Source of the DNA: Blastochloris tepida | Lineage (GTDB): Bacteria; Pseudomonadota; Alphaproteobacteria; Rhizobiales; Xanthobacteraceae | Direction of reading: 5' to 3' | Length of the DNA: 64,000 nucleotides | Assembly (NCBI RefSeq): GCF_003966715.1 | Contig: NZ_AP018907.1 | Coordinates: 1,848,001-1,912,000, forward strand | Part shown: positions 9,900-20,575 of the stretch, piece after piece | Layout of the letters: each line of letters begins with the position of its first letter | Numbering within the stretch: the stretch's first letter is position 1 | Translations under genes and position numbers: made by a program | Notes under the pieces: generated by a model | What the model saw: the letters and a program-made list of their open reading frames with translations, nothing else | What the model was told of the DNA's origin: nothing | Database searches by the model: none

Positions 9900-10691
9900 G
9901 TGCGCCCTCGCTTCCGCCTCGCCGCCATCCTCCTCCTCGCCCTCGCCGGCCCCTCTCTCGCCTGCGGGCCCGAATCGCTCGGCACGCGCCGGGTGCTCGC
10001 GGTGGAGACCGCAGGCGGCGTGCGGGTCGGCACCAAGAGCTATCCGGCCACCCTGCCCTTGGCCGACAAGGAAGTGGTGCTGACCTTCGATGACGGCCCC
10101 TGGCCGGGCACGACCCAGGCCGTTCTCGATTCGCTGGCCCGCGAATGCGTGAGGGCGACCTTCTTCCTGATCGGCGAGAACGCCGAGGCGCGGCCGGCCC
10201 TGGTGCGGCGGATGATCGCAGACGGCCACACCGTCGGCCACCACACCTGGTCGCACCCCATTCTGTCGAAGATCCCCGCCGCCGACGCGCTCGGCGAGAT
10301 CGAGCGCGGCATCGCCGCCGACGACCGCGCCGCCTATGGCAGCGCCGCACCGGTGCCGCGCGTGGCCTTCTTCCGCTTTCCCGGCTTCGCCGACACGCCG
10401 GAGTTGCTCGACCGGCTGGCGGAACGGAAAATCGCCGTATTCGGCGCCGATCTGTGGGCCAGCGACTGGAAGCCGATGACCCCGCAGGCCCAGCTCGATC
10501 TCGTCATGAAGCGCCTGAACGAGACGGGTCGGGGAATCGTGCTGTTCCACGACACCAAGCGCCAGACCGCCGACATGCTGCCGGCGTTCCTGCGGGCCTT
10601 GAAGGACGGCGGCTATGCCGTTGTCCATATCATACCTGCCCATCCCCAGGCGGGACGGTCGCTTTACCGTTCCTTATCGGCAGGGGACTAG
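9900..10691 (+). CDS. Exported NodB-type polysaccharide deacetylase (first of pair)
   Basis: A 263-residue protein. I choose the GTG start because GGAGG lies seven bases upstream and it gives a clean signal peptide (RPRFRLAAILLLALAGPSLA). A cysteine directly follows, so a lipoprotein anchor is possible but the lipobox is poor. NodB motifs are TFDDGP (metal Asp pair), HTWSHP (metal His pair), FRFPGF and VLFHDT. The family removes N- or O-acetyl groups from glycans, acting in the periplasm or on peptidoglycan. A second, related gene follows after 60 bases on the same strand. Confidence 0.88.
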   Translation: MRPRFRLAAILLLALAGPSLACGPESLGTRRVLAVETAGGVRVGTKSYPATLPLADKEVVLTFDDGPWPGTTQAVLDSLARECVRATFFLIGENAEARPALVRRMIADGHTVGHHTWSHPILSKIPAADALGEIERGIAADDRAAYGSAAPVPRVAFFRFPGFADTPELLDRLAERKIAVFGADLWASDWKPMTPQAQLDLVMKRLNETGRGIVLFHDTKRQTADMLPAFLRALKDGGYAVVHIIPAHPQAGRSLYRSLSAGD

Positions 10692-10751
10692 GCTCTATCG
10701 ACAGACCGCCATTTTTAATTATTCTAATGTGCGGTCGCTGAGGCTCACCCC

Positions 10752-11840
10752 ATGAAATTCGCTTTCGCCGTCGCTGCCACTGCCTCGCTCCTCCTCGTTC
10801 CCACGGGCGGGGCGTTCGCCACCGAGTCCTGTCCCGGCAATCCCGATGCGCTGGGCACGTCGCGGGAGGTGGCGATCGATCCGGCGACGCTGCCGCGCAT
10901 CGGCTTCATGCAATACAAGGAGATGGTGGAGCTGCAGCCGAAGGAGGTGATCCTCACCTTCGACGACGGGCCGCTGCCCAAGACCACACCCGCGGTGCTG
11001 GAGGCGCTGCGCAAGGAGTGCGTCAAGGCGACCTTCTTCATCGTCGGGCGCATGGCCAAGGCCTATCCCAACGTGCTGCGCGAGGTGGCCGCAGAAGGCC
11101 ACTCCATCGGCACGCACAGCGTCACCCATCCGCTGATCTTCCCCAAGCAGAGCCTGGAGAAGGGCAAGAAGGAGATCGACGACGGCTTCGCCATCGTCAA
11201 CGCCATCCTGGCCCAGGACGGCCGGCAGGCGGCGCCGTGGTTCCGCTTCCCCGGGCTCGGCCGCACGGCCGCCTTCGAGAAGCATCTCGACCAGATCGGC
11301 GTGGTGTCGATGAGCGCCGACTTCCCGGTCGACGACTGGCTGCGCCACACGCCCGATCAGGTCTACAAGACCGCGCTGGCGCGGCTGGAGGCCAATGGCA
11401 AGGGCATGTTCCTGCTGCACGACATCCAGCCCGCCACCGTGGCCATGCTGCCGCGCCTGCTGCGCACGCTGAAGGAGCGCGGCTACAAGGTGGTGCACAT
11501 GGTGCCACTCGGCACGCCCGGCGCCGAGGTCGCCCGCGCCGAGACCCGCACCCGCGTGCCGGCGATGCCCAAGCAGCCGGTGTCCGACACCGTCAGCCCC
11601 GGCATGATGCCGTCGCTGGCCGAACCGGTTCAGCCGGCGCCGCTGACGCCCCCGCCCGCGCCGAGCGCGGCCGATCAGACGCCGGGACCCGGCGGCCAGC
11701 TTCCCGCCCGTCTCAACCCTCTGCCGCCGCATAACGTGGTCGGCGGCGATCTGATGCCGCTGCGGCGCGACGAGATGCCGTTCTCGGTGTTCTGGCCGTC
11801 TCAGATCGTGAACGACCTGCGGGCGCCGACGATGCGCTGA
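10752..11840 (+). CDS. Exported NodB-type polysaccharide deacetylase (second of pair)
   Basis: A 362-residue protein with a signal peptide (about 1-24, ending GGAFA). Its NodB domain carries TFDDGP, HSVTHP, FRFPGLG and FLLHDI. Similar framing sequences around the catalytic motifs suggest that it and its upstream neighbour arose by duplication. This copy has an extra C-terminal tail of about 100 residues rich in proline and alanine (PLTPPPAPSAAD near 295), absent from the first. A strong hairpin terminator follows within 30 bases. Confidence 0.88.
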   Translation: MKFAFAVAATASLLLVPTGGAFATESCPGNPDALGTSREVAIDPATLPRIGFMQYKEMVELQPKEVILTFDDGPLPKTTPAVLEALRKECVKATFFIVGRMAKAYPNVLREVAAEGHSIGTHSVTHPLIFPKQSLEKGKKEIDDGFAIVNAILAQDGRQAAPWFRFPGLGRTAAFEKHLDQIGVVSMSADFPVDDWLRHTPDQVYKTALARLEANGKGMFLLHDIQPATVAMLPRLLRTLKERGYKVVHMVPLGTPGAEVARAETRTRVPAMPKQPVSDTVSPGMMPSLAEPVQPAPLTPPPAPSAADQTPGPGGQLPARLNPLPPHNVVGGDLMPLRRDEMPFSVFWPSQIVNDLRAPTMR

Positions 11841-11868
11841 GGCGGCACCGAACAGAATCACCGTCGCG

Positions 11869-11897
11869 ATGGCCGGGCCTGCGCCCGGCCATTTTCG
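11869..11897 (+). terminator. Rho-independent terminator after the deacetylase pair
   Basis: A 10-bp stem (ATGGCCGGGC / GCCCGGCCAT) with a four-base loop CTGC is followed by TTTCG. It begins 29 bases after the second deacetylase stop. Confidence 0.75.
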
Positions 11898-11915
11898 TTG
11901 TCATCCGGCTTTCGG

Positions 11916-11985
11916 AAGATCCCTTCGGGATACCGGACACGACATCGCCGAGAATCGTTGTTCGAACACGGATACTCGGCGACCG
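11916..11985. repeat. Family C intergenic repeat, copy 1
   Basis: The segment contains GATCCCTTCGGGATACCGGA followed by a hairpin with arms GCCGAG and CTCGGC. The same arrangement of a GATCCCTTCGG.ATACCGG block next to a GCCGA(A/G)AA hairpin recurs at 22327 (reverse orientation), 53734 and, degraded, 56746. Confidence 0.65.
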
Positions 11986-12036
11986 GACGACGAAAGTCCG
12001 GCCGGATCGGCTGGCCTGCGTATGATTCGTCAAAAC

Positions 12037-12075
12037 GAAAAATGGCCCGGTCCATCAGGAGCCGGGCCATTTTTC
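12037..12075. terminator. Bidirectional hairpin terminator downstream of tRNA-Leu
   Basis: A perfect 14-bp stem, GAAAAATGGCCCGG pairing with CCGGGCCATTTTTC, surrounds an 11-base loop. It gives U-runs on both strands. It sits 31 bases past the 3' end of the minus-strand tRNA-Leu gene and so most likely ends that transcript. Confidence 0.8.
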
Positions 12076-12106
12076 ACTGAGCGGACGGCATCTGCCGCCG
12101 TCAATC

Positions 12107-12191
12107 TGGTGCGGTCGAGAGGACTCGAACCTCCACGGGTCGCCCCACTAGCACCTCAAGCTAGCGCGTCTACCAGTTCCGCCACGACCGC
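12107..12191 (-). tRNA. tRNA-Leu (anticodon GAG)
   Basis: The reverse strand reads as an 85-base class II tRNA. The acceptor stem GCGGTCG pairs with CGACCGC, the D-arm contains TGGCGGAACTGGTAGACGC, and the anticodon stem GCTAGC encloses loop TTGAGGT. A variable arm and a T-arm with GGTTCGAGTCC follow. CCA is encoded. The anticodon GAG reads CUC/CUU leucine codons. Confidence 0.96.
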
Positions 12192-12367
12192 AATTGCTTC
12201 AGCCGTTCAATGCCGAAGCGGCCGGTGTGTTAGCAAAGGACGGCAGCCTCCACAAGCCGCCTGCCAACTTTCCTTGCCGCAATCCGCACAGACGGTGGAT
12301 ATCCTGATGGGAGACACCCCGAGGGAGATCGTTTCCGGTCCCCCGCAGGGATCTGCCGCAGCCCCTG

Positions 12368-12616
12368 TCACGCCTCGCTCGGCAGGGCGGCGCGCGACAG
12401 CAGCCGGGTGATGTTGACGGCGATCCGATTGCCGTTGATCACCACCGCCCCCTTGGCCACCGGCAGGTTGTTGGCCAGAATCGTCACCTCGTCGTCCTCG
12501 GTGGCGTCGAGCTCGATGATGGCGCCGCGGCCCATGCGCAGCATCTGGTGGATGGGCATCACGGTCGTGCCGAGCACAACGGAAATGTCGAGTTGGACGG
12601 TGTCGATGTTCGCCAC
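12368..12616 (-). CDS. fliN: Short FliN-family flagellar switch protein
   Basis: An 82-residue surface-presentation (SpoA/FliN) domain protein. The pattern LDISVVLGTTVMPIHQMLRMGRG, then IIELDATEDDEVTILANNLPVAKG and ING.RIAVNITRLL covers the whole C-ring domain. FliN forms the base of the flagellar rotor switch with FliM and FliG. I take the GTG preceded by CGAGG; the frame stays open another 14 codons to a TTG. It is far from any other flagellar gene here, so it may be a stand-alone paralogue. It is divergent from lipB. Confidence 0.82.
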   Translation of the reverse strand: MANIDTVQLDISVVLGTTVMPIHQMLRMGRGAIIELDATEDDEVTILANNLPVAKGAVVINGNRIAVNITRLLSRAALPSEA

Positions 12617-12685
12617 GATGACCTCGAAACACGGAACGCTGAACGGCGCGTGCCGCAAAATTCATCCGGTCATGGTTAAAAACGG

Positions 12686-13450
12686 ATGAATCTGCGCCAG
12701 GATCTCGCCGCCGCCCTGCCCGCCGACGGCCTGTTGCGGGGCGTTGGCGGCCCGCCGGTGGCATGGCGGATCGCCGAGGGCCTGGTGTCCTACGAGGACG
12801 CCGTGGCGGCGATGGAGGCCCGCGTCGCGGCGATTCTCGCGGGGCGCGCGCCGGAGCTGGTGTGGCTGGTCGAGCACCCGCCGCTCTATACGGCCGGCAC
12901 CAGCGCGGCCGAGGCCGACCTGCTCGCGCCCGGCCGCTTCCCGGTGTTCCGCACCGGCCGCGGCGGCCAGCTCACCTATCACGGCCCCGGCCAGCGGGTG
13001 GCCTATGTGATGCTCGACCTCTCCCGGCGCGGCCAGGACGTCCGGCGATTCGTGGCTGGGCTGGAGGCCTGGATCATCGCCACACTTGCCCGCTTCAACG
13101 TCACCGGCGAACGGCGCGAGGACCGCGTCGGGGTGTGGGTGCGCCGCCCCGAGCGCGGCGAGGGCCGCGAGGACAAGATCGCCGCCATCGGCATAAGGGT
13201 GCGCCGCTGGGTGACGTTCCACGGCATCTCGCTCAATGTCGAGCCGGAGCTTGCGCACTTCGCCGGCATCGTGCCGTGCGGCATCGCCGATCCGCGCTAC
13301 GGCGTGACCTCGCTGGTCGATCTCGGCCTGCCGGTCACCATGGCGGAGGCCGACATGGCGCTGCGGGCGGCGTTCGAACAGGTGTTCGGGCCGACCGCCG
13401 TTGCGCCGGCAGCCACCGATTCGCCGGCCGATGCATTGCATTCGAACTAA
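12686..13450 (+). CDS. lipB: Lipoyl(octanoyl) transferase
   Basis: A 254-residue cytosolic enzyme that moves octanoyl from acyl carrier protein to lipoyl domains of 2-oxoacid dehydrogenases and the glycine cleavage system. Signature elements are [11 protein letters not shown] (about 63), [12 protein letters not shown] (about 92), the catalytic lysine at 164 in REDKIAAIG and the catalytic cysteine at 198 in GIVPCGI. The N-terminus is about 25 residues longer than minimal family members. The start region is shared divergently with fliN. Confidence 0.96.
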   Translation: MNLRQDLAAALPADGLLRGVGGPPVAWRIAEGLVSYEDAVAAMEARVAAILAGRAPELVWLVEHPPLYTAGTSAAEADLLAPGRFPVFRTGRGGQLTYHGPGQRVAYVMLDLSRRGQDVRRFVAGLEAWIIATLARFNVTGERREDRVGVWVRRPERGEGREDKIAAIGIRVRRWVTFHGISLNVEPELAHFAGIVPCGIADPRYGVTSLVDLGLPVTMAEADMALRAAFEQVFGPTAVAPAATDSPADALHSN

Positions 13451-13713
13451 ATCGATAACAGCGCCTGAAGTCCTGTCTGGTAGGGATTTTACGTGACGCC
13501 GGGGCCGCGCGGCGCGTTCAGTGCGGCGGCCGTCCGGTTCCCTTTCCCCTCGGCGGCCCGAGCGCGGGCGCCGAATCTGCAGGTGATCATGGGTTCGGAG
13601 AGACCGCCTTGCCACGAAACGGCCACGCCTGTGGTGATTTCGCGGCAAGGGGAACGTGTCCGAACGTCAGGGGTTCTGACTGCAGAGGGGTAACATCATT
13701 CGAAGGAGTTGTT

Positions 13714-14100
13714 ATGCGTAAGGCTGTCATCGTTCTGTCGGCCATGGTCGCCCTCGCGGGCGCTGCCACCAGCGCCTCGGCCGAGCAGCGCTATTATGAC
13801 GAACGGACGGGCGCGCTGCTGGGCACCGGTGCCGTGGTCGGCACCGTCGTCGGCGTCGGCCTCTTCAATGGCTGGTGGGGCAGCTCGGCCACGGCGACCG
13901 CTCTCGGCTCGACGGCGGCGTCCTCGGCGATGGTCGGCGGCGTCGCCGGCGTCGGCACCGTCGCCCTGATCCATGCCGCCACCACGCCGTGCACCGGCTT
14001 CGACGCGCTGCTGGGCTCGTTCCGCCAGGGTCCGTCCGGCTGCGTCGACGGCCACTATGTCGGCTATCAGGCCGCGGCCCAGACCAAGCGCCGCCACTGA
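13714..14100 (+). CDS. Exported Gly/Ala-rich small protein, hypothetical
   Basis: A 128-residue protein with a signal peptide (about 1-23, cleavage after ASA). The ATG is preceded by GAAGGAG, a strong ribosome-binding site. The mature part has a GTGAVVGTVVGVGLF stretch and a long Gly/Ala/Ser segment that could be one or two membrane or glycine-zipper helices. Two cysteines (in TPCTGFDALLGSF and SGCVDGHYVG) may form a disulfide. I do not recognise the family; an outer-membrane or periplasmic structural role is only a guess. Confidence 0.72.
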   Translation: MRKAVIVLSAMVALAGAATSASAEQRYYDERTGALLGTGAVVGTVVGVGLFNGWWGSSATATALGSTAASSAMVGGVAGVGTVALIHAATTPCTGFDALLGSFRQGPSGCVDGHYVGYQAAAQTKRRH

Positions 14101-14233
14101 CGCCACCGCGTCGCAACCCACAAGACTTCGCGGGCCGGGTTGGCAGGATGCTCTGCGGAGCATCCGGGCCGCCCGGCCCGTGGTGCTTTATTCGGCTTCC
14201 GGCTGATCGAGCCGGTGCATCGGCGGGGCAGCG

Positions 14234-14527
14234 TCAGCGGGTCGGCAGCACCGAGAAATTCTGGCCGGGTTGGCGCGCGGCAAGCTCGGCCTCGGCCGAT
14301 TCGATCACCCGGAGAAAGTCCACCCGCGCCGTCGACGGTCCGCGCTGGCAATCGGCGATCATCGCCTCGACCGCCTGCGCCGGCCCGGCCGCCACCGCCT
14401 CGACCGAGCCGTCAATGCGGTTGCGCACCCAGCCGGCGAGACCGTAGCGGGCGGCGGTGCGCTCGACGAAATAGCGGAAGCCCACGCCCTGCACGCGACC
14501 GGTGATGATGAGCCGGGCCACCCTCAT
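14234..14527 (-). CDS. Acylphosphatase
   Basis: A 97-residue protein matching the usual acylphosphatase length. It hydrolyses carboxyl-phosphate bonds. The motif GRVQGVGFRYFV contains the catalytic arginine (residue 18) and GLAGWVRNR the catalytic asparagine (residue 36). The internal ATG at 14527 gives the family length; an upstream ATG at 14596 would overlap the CFA synthase gene that ends at 14562. It lies 34 bases downstream of that gene on the same strand and may be cotranscribed. Confidence 0.94.
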   Translation of the reverse strand: MRVARLIITGRVQGVGFRYFVERTAARYGLAGWVRNRIDGSVEAVAAGPAQAVEAMIADCQRGPSTARVDFLRVIESAEAELAARQPGQNFSVLPTR

Positions 14528-14561
14528 TGCAGCGCCCTCCCCGTCCCGCTCCGGTCGCGGC

Positions 14562-15788
14562 TCACCGGGCGCCCGCGCCCAGCGCGCGCTCGGCATCGAC
14601 GATGTAGTCGCGGATCACCGGCACGGCGTCGCGCTTTGCGGCCAGCAGAAGCTGGAACACCATGTTGGAGCCGTGCAGGAAGCCCAGCTCCACCGCGGCC
14701 AGATAGAACTCCCACATCCGCGCGAAGCGCTCGCCCATCATCGCCACCACCGCCGTGCGCTCGGCGGCGAAGCGCTCGCGCCAGTGCTTGATGGTCCAGT
14801 AGTAGTGCAGCCGCAGCACCTCGCAGTCGGCCACCCACAGGCCGGTGCGCTCGGTGGAGGCGAACACCTCCGACAGCGCCGGCACGTAGCCGCCGGGGAA
14901 GATGTGCTTGCGGATGAATGGCGCGGTCGAGCCCGGCGGCGACATGCGGCCGATGGCGTGGATCATGGCGAAGCCCTCGGGCTTCAGCAGGCGCCTTACG
15001 GTGCGGAAATAGTCGTCGAAATAGGCGACGCCGACGTGCTCCATCATGCCCACCGACACCAGCCGGTCGAACGTGCCTTCAAGCTGGCGGTAGTCGGTCT
15101 CGACGAAGGTGACGCGGTCCTCGACGCCTTCCGCCTTGGCGCGCTCGCGGGCGGACGCGATCTGCTCGGGCGAGACATTGATGGCGGTGACGGTGGCACC
15201 GCAGGCCTTGGCGAGATAGCAGGCGAGCGACCCCCAGCCCGAGCCGATCTCCACCACCCGCATGCCGGGCGAAATCTTCAGCTTGGCCGCGATGTGGCGC
15301 ATCTTGGCGCGCTGGGCCTCGGCGAGCGGCACATCCGGCGCCGTGAAGTAGGCGCAGGAATAGCTCATCGTCTCGTCGAGCCAGAGCCGGTAGAACGCCG
15401 CCGGATGGTCGTAATGGTGGCGGGCGTGCTGCGCGGCGCGGCCGAGCGGATTCGACTGGTGGACCCGCTTCAGCGCCCGCCAGACGCGGCGCAGCGCCTG
15501 CTGCAGCGGATGCGAGGCGAGGCCGGAACGGTTGACCGAGAACAGCAGCAGGAGGTCGAACACGCTGCCGCCGTCCTCGATGGTCAGCCGGCCGTCCATA
15601 TAGGCTTCGCCGGCCGCAAGCTCGGGATTGAAGAACAGCTCGCGCGCCACCTTGTCGTCATGGAAGCGGACGGTGACGTCCGGCCCGCCCTCACCGGAGC
15701 CGAAGCTGCGGCGCGCGCCGTCATGATCGATGACGGTCAGCCGACCATTGCGGACGAACTTGTTGAGCAGAGTGGCCAGCAGTCGCAT
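14562..15788 (-). CDS. Cyclopropane-fatty-acyl-phospholipid synthase
   Basis: A 408-residue SAM-dependent methyltransferase of the CFA synthase family. It adds a methylene bridge to unsaturated acyl chains of membrane phospholipids. The N-terminal lipid-binding region (1-100) precedes HYDHPAAFYRLWLDETMSYSCAYF, the substrate-facing signature. The SAM site VVEIGSGWGSLACYLA (about 175) and SVGMMEHVG follow. A GGGAGG lies just before the ATG. A related methyltransferase acting on another unsaturated lipid is possible. Confidence 0.9.
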   Translation of the reverse strand: MRLLATLLNKFVRNGRLTVIDHDGARRSFGSGEGGPDVTVRFHDDKVARELFFNPELAAGEAYMDGRLTIEDGGSVFDLLLLFSVNRSGLASHPLQQALRRVWRALKRVHQSNPLGRAAQHARHHYDHPAAFYRLWLDETMSYSCAYFTAPDVPLAEAQRAKMRHIAAKLKISPGMRVVEIGSGWGSLACYLAKACGATVTAINVSPEQIASARERAKAEGVEDRVTFVETDYRQLEGTFDRLVSVGMMEHVGVAYFDDYFRTVRRLLKPEGFAMIHAIGRMSPPGSTAPFIRKHIFPGGYVPALSEVFASTERTGLWVADCEVLRLHYYWTIKHWRERFAAERTAVVAMMGERFARMWEFYLAAVELGFLHGSNMVFQLLLAAKRDAVPVIRDYIVDAERALGAGAR

Positions 15789-15868
15789 CGAGTCGCCTCC
15801 CGCGGTGGTGGCGACTGTAACACGGGACGTGACGGCGCAACTTGCCTGCGAGCGGTTTTCGGCCGCAT

Positions 15869-15977
15869 CGTCATCCCGGCCAAGCGCCGAAGGCGCGCGA
15901 GCCGGGATCGTTTGCCGAGCAGGGCCCCCCTTCCTGATGGCGGTCCCGGGTCTCGCTTCGCTCGCCCGGGACGACGA
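15869..15977. repeat. Family A intergenic palindromic repeat, copy 2
   Basis: It contains CGTCATCCCGGC....GAGCCGGGATCG as a short hairpin and a second part, GGTCCCGGGTCTCGC followed by CGCCCGGGACGACG. The outer ends CGTC.TCCCGG and CCGGGACGACG are inverted. It sits between pccA (3' side) and the CFA synthase start on the minus strand. Confidence 0.8.
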
Positions 15978-15997
15978 TCACACCAAGCGTCGGACGC

Positions 15998-18034
<2,037 letters not shown>

Positions 18035-18119
18035 TCCGCGCGTCCTTCCGCACCCGAACAAATTCCGGCGGTGTGTTGGGACGTCATCACCGCCTTGTCA
18101 ATGTGGGCGTTCGTTGCAG

Positions 18120-19379
18120 TCACCCGCTCAGGGCCCAAACCAGCGTGCCGGTGGCCACCATCGCCGCCGATCCGAGCGCCAGCGGACCGGCGAACCCCCA
18201 CCCGCCGGCCGCGGCGCCGATCGCCGCCTTCGCCGCGGTATTGGTCGCGGCCGCAATCAACACCCCGAGGCTGGGAAGGGCGGCGGCGCCGCTCTTGCGC
18301 GCCAAATCGGCCATGGCAAAGGTTGCGGCATCGAGATCGGCCAGCCCGGCGAGGCCGGCGACGGCCAGCGTCGCCTCGGAGCCGAGCGCGGTGGCGGCGG
18401 CGCGGGATGCGGCGGTGACGGCCACCAGCAGCACCGCATACTGCAGAACCGAGCTCAGCACGAACGGATTGGACAGCACCGGCTCGCTGCCCGGCGGCGT
18501 GGTTCTGCGCCACGCGAATACCAGTCCACACGCCAGCGCGGCCCCGGCCGCCGCCAGCAGCGGCAGTGTCGCAATACCGGCGCCGCCGACCAGCGCCGCC
18601 AGCAGAATCGCGGTGCGCACCAGCGACACCGCCCCTGCGACCAGCGCCGCGCCGGCCAGAAGCTGCGGGTCGCCCTCCCCGGCCGCGGCGCATCGCGCAT
18701 TGGCCAGCGTCACCGCCGTCGAGGACACCAGCCCGCCGGCCGCGCCGGCCACCAGCTGGCCGCGCCTCGTGCCCAGCAGCTTGACCGCGGCATAGCCGCC
18801 GAACGCCACCGCCGCCAGCACGATGACCACCAGCAGAAGCTCGCGCGGATTGATGCCGCCATAGGGGCCGACGGTGCGGTCGGGGACCAGCGGCAGGGCG
18901 ATGAACGTCATGCCCAGCAGCAGCAGCGCCGAGCGCAGCTCCGGCCAAGTGATGCGCGCCACGAAGGCATGCAGCGGCTCGCGCGCCGCCAGGATGGCGG
19001 CGGTCGCCACCCCCGCCGCCGCGACGATGTGGCGGTCCCCCAGCATGGCGTAGGCGCCCAGCGCGAAGGTGACGAGGCCCGCCACCGTGCCGGTGACGCT
19101 GAAGGTGCCGTCGTGGGCGTTCTCGCGGAACTGGAAGGCGCCGAACACCGCGCCGAGCGTGGCGAACGCCAGGCCCAGCAGCAGGCCGCCCCCCGCCGGC
19201 AGCGCCAGCGCGATGGCGCCCGCCACCCCGCCGAGCAGGCCGATCAGCGTGTAGGTGCGCAGGCCCGCGGTGCGCTGGCCGGGGGCATCCCCACGCTGGC
19301 GCCAGCCGCGCTCGACCCCGACCAGAAGGCCGACGCCGAGCGCCAGAGCCAATCGCTGGAAGAGGTCGGCCAGTTCCAT
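18120..19379 (-). CDS. MgtC/SapB-DUF4010 family membrane protein
   Basis: A 419-residue protein with about twelve hydrophobic segments. The N-terminal part (LGVGLLVGVERGWRQ....GLRTYTLIGLLGGVAG) matches the MgtC/SapB domain and the rest the DUF4010 domain (GINPRELLLVVIVLAAVAFGGY; GGLVSSTAVTLANAR). No transport substrate is known for the family. It lies between pccB and pccA on the same strand, 85 bases upstream of the pccA start, and six bases after the YARHG gene, so it is likely cotranscribed with the latter. Confidence 0.85.
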   Translation of the reverse strand: MELADLFQRLALALGVGLLVGVERGWRQRGDAPGQRTAGLRTYTLIGLLGGVAGAIALALPAGGGLLLGLAFATLGAVFGAFQFRENAHDGTFSVTGTVAGLVTFALGAYAMLGDRHIVAAAGVATAAILAAREPLHAFVARITWPELRSALLLLGMTFIALPLVPDRTVGPYGGINPRELLLVVIVLAAVAFGGYAAVKLLGTRRGQLVAGAAGGLVSSTAVTLANARCAAAGEGDPQLLAGAALVAGAVSLVRTAILLAALVGGAGIATLPLLAAAGAALACGLVFAWRRTTPPGSEPVLSNPFVLSSVLQYAVLLVAVTAASRAAATALGSEATLAVAGLAGLADLDAATFAMADLARKSGAAALPSLGVLIAAATNTAAKAAIGAAAGGWGFAGPLALGSAAMVATGTLVWALSG

Positions 19380-19385
19380 GGCGGG

Positions 19386-19673
19386 TCAGCGGCAGCCGTA
19401 CTGCCGCTCCAGCGCGCGGATCTGCTGAACGCGGGCGCGGTCGGCGCGCGACATCGGGATGCTCGCCTCATTGTCATAGAGGCAGCCGGCATTGCCGAAA
19501 TAGGAGATGGCGCGGGACGTCTTGAAGCAATAGCCGTTGGCCTTGTAGATCGAGTTCCGCTCGACCCACAGATCCTGGCAGACATCCTGGGCAAAGCTTG
19601 GCGCAGTGGACGCGCCGAGCACGAAACCTGCGGCCAGGGCGGCGAAGATGGTGCGCATGATGATGGTGCGCAT
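19386..19673 (-). CDS. Small exported YARHG-domain protein
   Basis: A 95-residue protein with a signal peptide ending at about SFA. The mature part has the pattern C..LW.ERNSIYKANGYCFKT.RAI..FGNAGC, the YARHG domain of proposed extracellular or periplasmic role. Four cysteines could form two disulfides. I choose the ATG preceded by GGGAG; another lies five codons upstream. The stop is six bases before the DUF4010 gene, suggesting one transcript. Confidence 0.8.
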   Translation of the reverse strand: MRTIIMRTIFAALAAGFVLGASTAPSFAQDVCQDLWVERNSIYKANGYCFKTSRAISYFGNAGCLYDNEASIPMSRADRARVQQIRALERQYGCR

Positions 19674-19746
19674 GGCGTTTTCTCCCATGAAATGCGCGCC
19701 GTGACGCGCGGGGGGAAACACGGCCGGCGCAACCGGAGCCTACACG

Positions 19747-19782
19747 AAAATCCGGCCCGGCCATTGCTGGCCGGGCCGGAAT
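19747..19782 (-). terminator. Terminator after the proline-rich protein gene
   Basis: A perfect 13-bp stem (TCCGGCCCGGCCA with TGGCCGGGCCGGA) and TTGC loop is followed on the minus strand by TTTTCG. It sits directly past the stop at 19787. Confidence 0.85.
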
Positions 19783-19786
19783 TGCG

Positions 19787-20131
19787 TCAGATCACGTTGC
19801 CGCGCTTGGGGCCGAAGCCCGGGAAGTAGCAGCGGCAGGGCTCGCCGATCGGCGCACGCCCGCCGAGACCGCAGGTGCCGCGCGACGTGTAGCAGGCGCG
19901 GCCCCACCGGCGCGGCGGCGGACCATAACCATAGCCGGGCGGCGGCCGGTGCCCCCAGCGCGGCGGCGGCGGGGGCGGCGGACCCCAGCGGTTCGGCGGC
20001 GGAGGCGGCGGCGGGCCCCAATACTGCGCCACCTGGAATTCGGCGTCCTGCGCCGATGCCGGCGACGACAAAGCGGCGGTGCCGAGCACCATCGCTGCGG
20101 CAGCACCTGCGATCACAAGTCGCGAGAACAT
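19787..20131 (-). CDS. Exported proline-rich small protein, hypothetical
   Basis: A 114-residue protein with a signal peptide (about 1-27, ending PASA). Two poly-proline runs (WGPPPPPPPN and WGPPPPPPPR) are followed by a glycine/arginine segment. A cysteine-containing C-terminus (RACYTSRGTCGLGGRAPIG.PCRCYFPGFG) ends the protein. Such proteins are common in Hyphomicrobiales envelopes, but I know no function. It has its own terminator downstream, so it is probably monocistronic. Confidence 0.75.
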   Translation of the reverse strand: MFSRLVIAGAAAAMVLGTAALSSPASAQDAEFQVAQYWGPPPPPPPNRWGPPPPPPPRWGHRPPPGYGYGPPPRRWGRACYTSRGTCGLGGRAPIGEPCRCYFPGFGPKRGNVI

Positions 20132-20451
20132 GTCACTCGTCCGTTTCTGCCCGCTTCTCGGGCGAATTGAACCCCGGTTCCGGGGAATCGCCGAAGCCTG
20201 CTCCTATGCGAAGCCCGAAGATGGCTTCGCGACCCTCGGAATATCCTCCTACCAAACATCCTGGCCGAAAAAGAGGAATTTTGGTGAGCGGATTGAGAAA
20301 TACCTGCGTGTTCTGCCGGCTTCGCCTTTCAGCGCCCCGGCGAACGTCACAGGGAGCGCCGCCTGCCGGAGACGCTCCCTACGCCGCGCTGAACCCGGTC
20401 GCGGCGAGCGCTACTGTCGGACACCGCGCATGAACAAGGTCTGAACGAAAC
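20132..20451. other. Intergenic stretch with a large hairpin, no gene seen
   Basis: Between the proline-rich gene start and the pccB terminator there is no convincing frame. Positions 20328-20393 form a hairpin with arms TTCAGCG/CGCTGAA and AGGGAGCG/CGCTCCCT. The area 20200-20290 has CCGAAAAAGAGGAATTTTGG, faintly like family C repeats. Confidence 0.45.
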
Positions 20452-20491
20452 GAAGGCGCCCGCCGGTCGATGTCAGCCGGCGGGCGCCTTC
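20452..20491 (-). terminator. Strong hairpin downstream of pccB
   Basis: A perfect 15-bp stem, GAAGGCGCCCGCCGG with CCGGCGGGCGCCTTC, encloses a 10-base loop, 85 bases past the pccB stop. The following bases on the minus strand are GTTTCGTT, a weak U-tract, so it is a probable terminator or 3'-end stabiliser. Confidence 0.6.
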
Positions 20492-20575
20492 TCATATGTT
20501 TGGTTTACCGGGTTTTCGCCGGCCCGCCCGGGTGGCCCGCCAAGGCCGGCCTCCTCCGCTGTTGAGCCGAGCGGC

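Noticed and set aside
12100..12200. Integrated element at tRNA-Leu
   Set aside because: No integrase gene or repeated tRNA 3' end was found; flanking genes are housekeeping.
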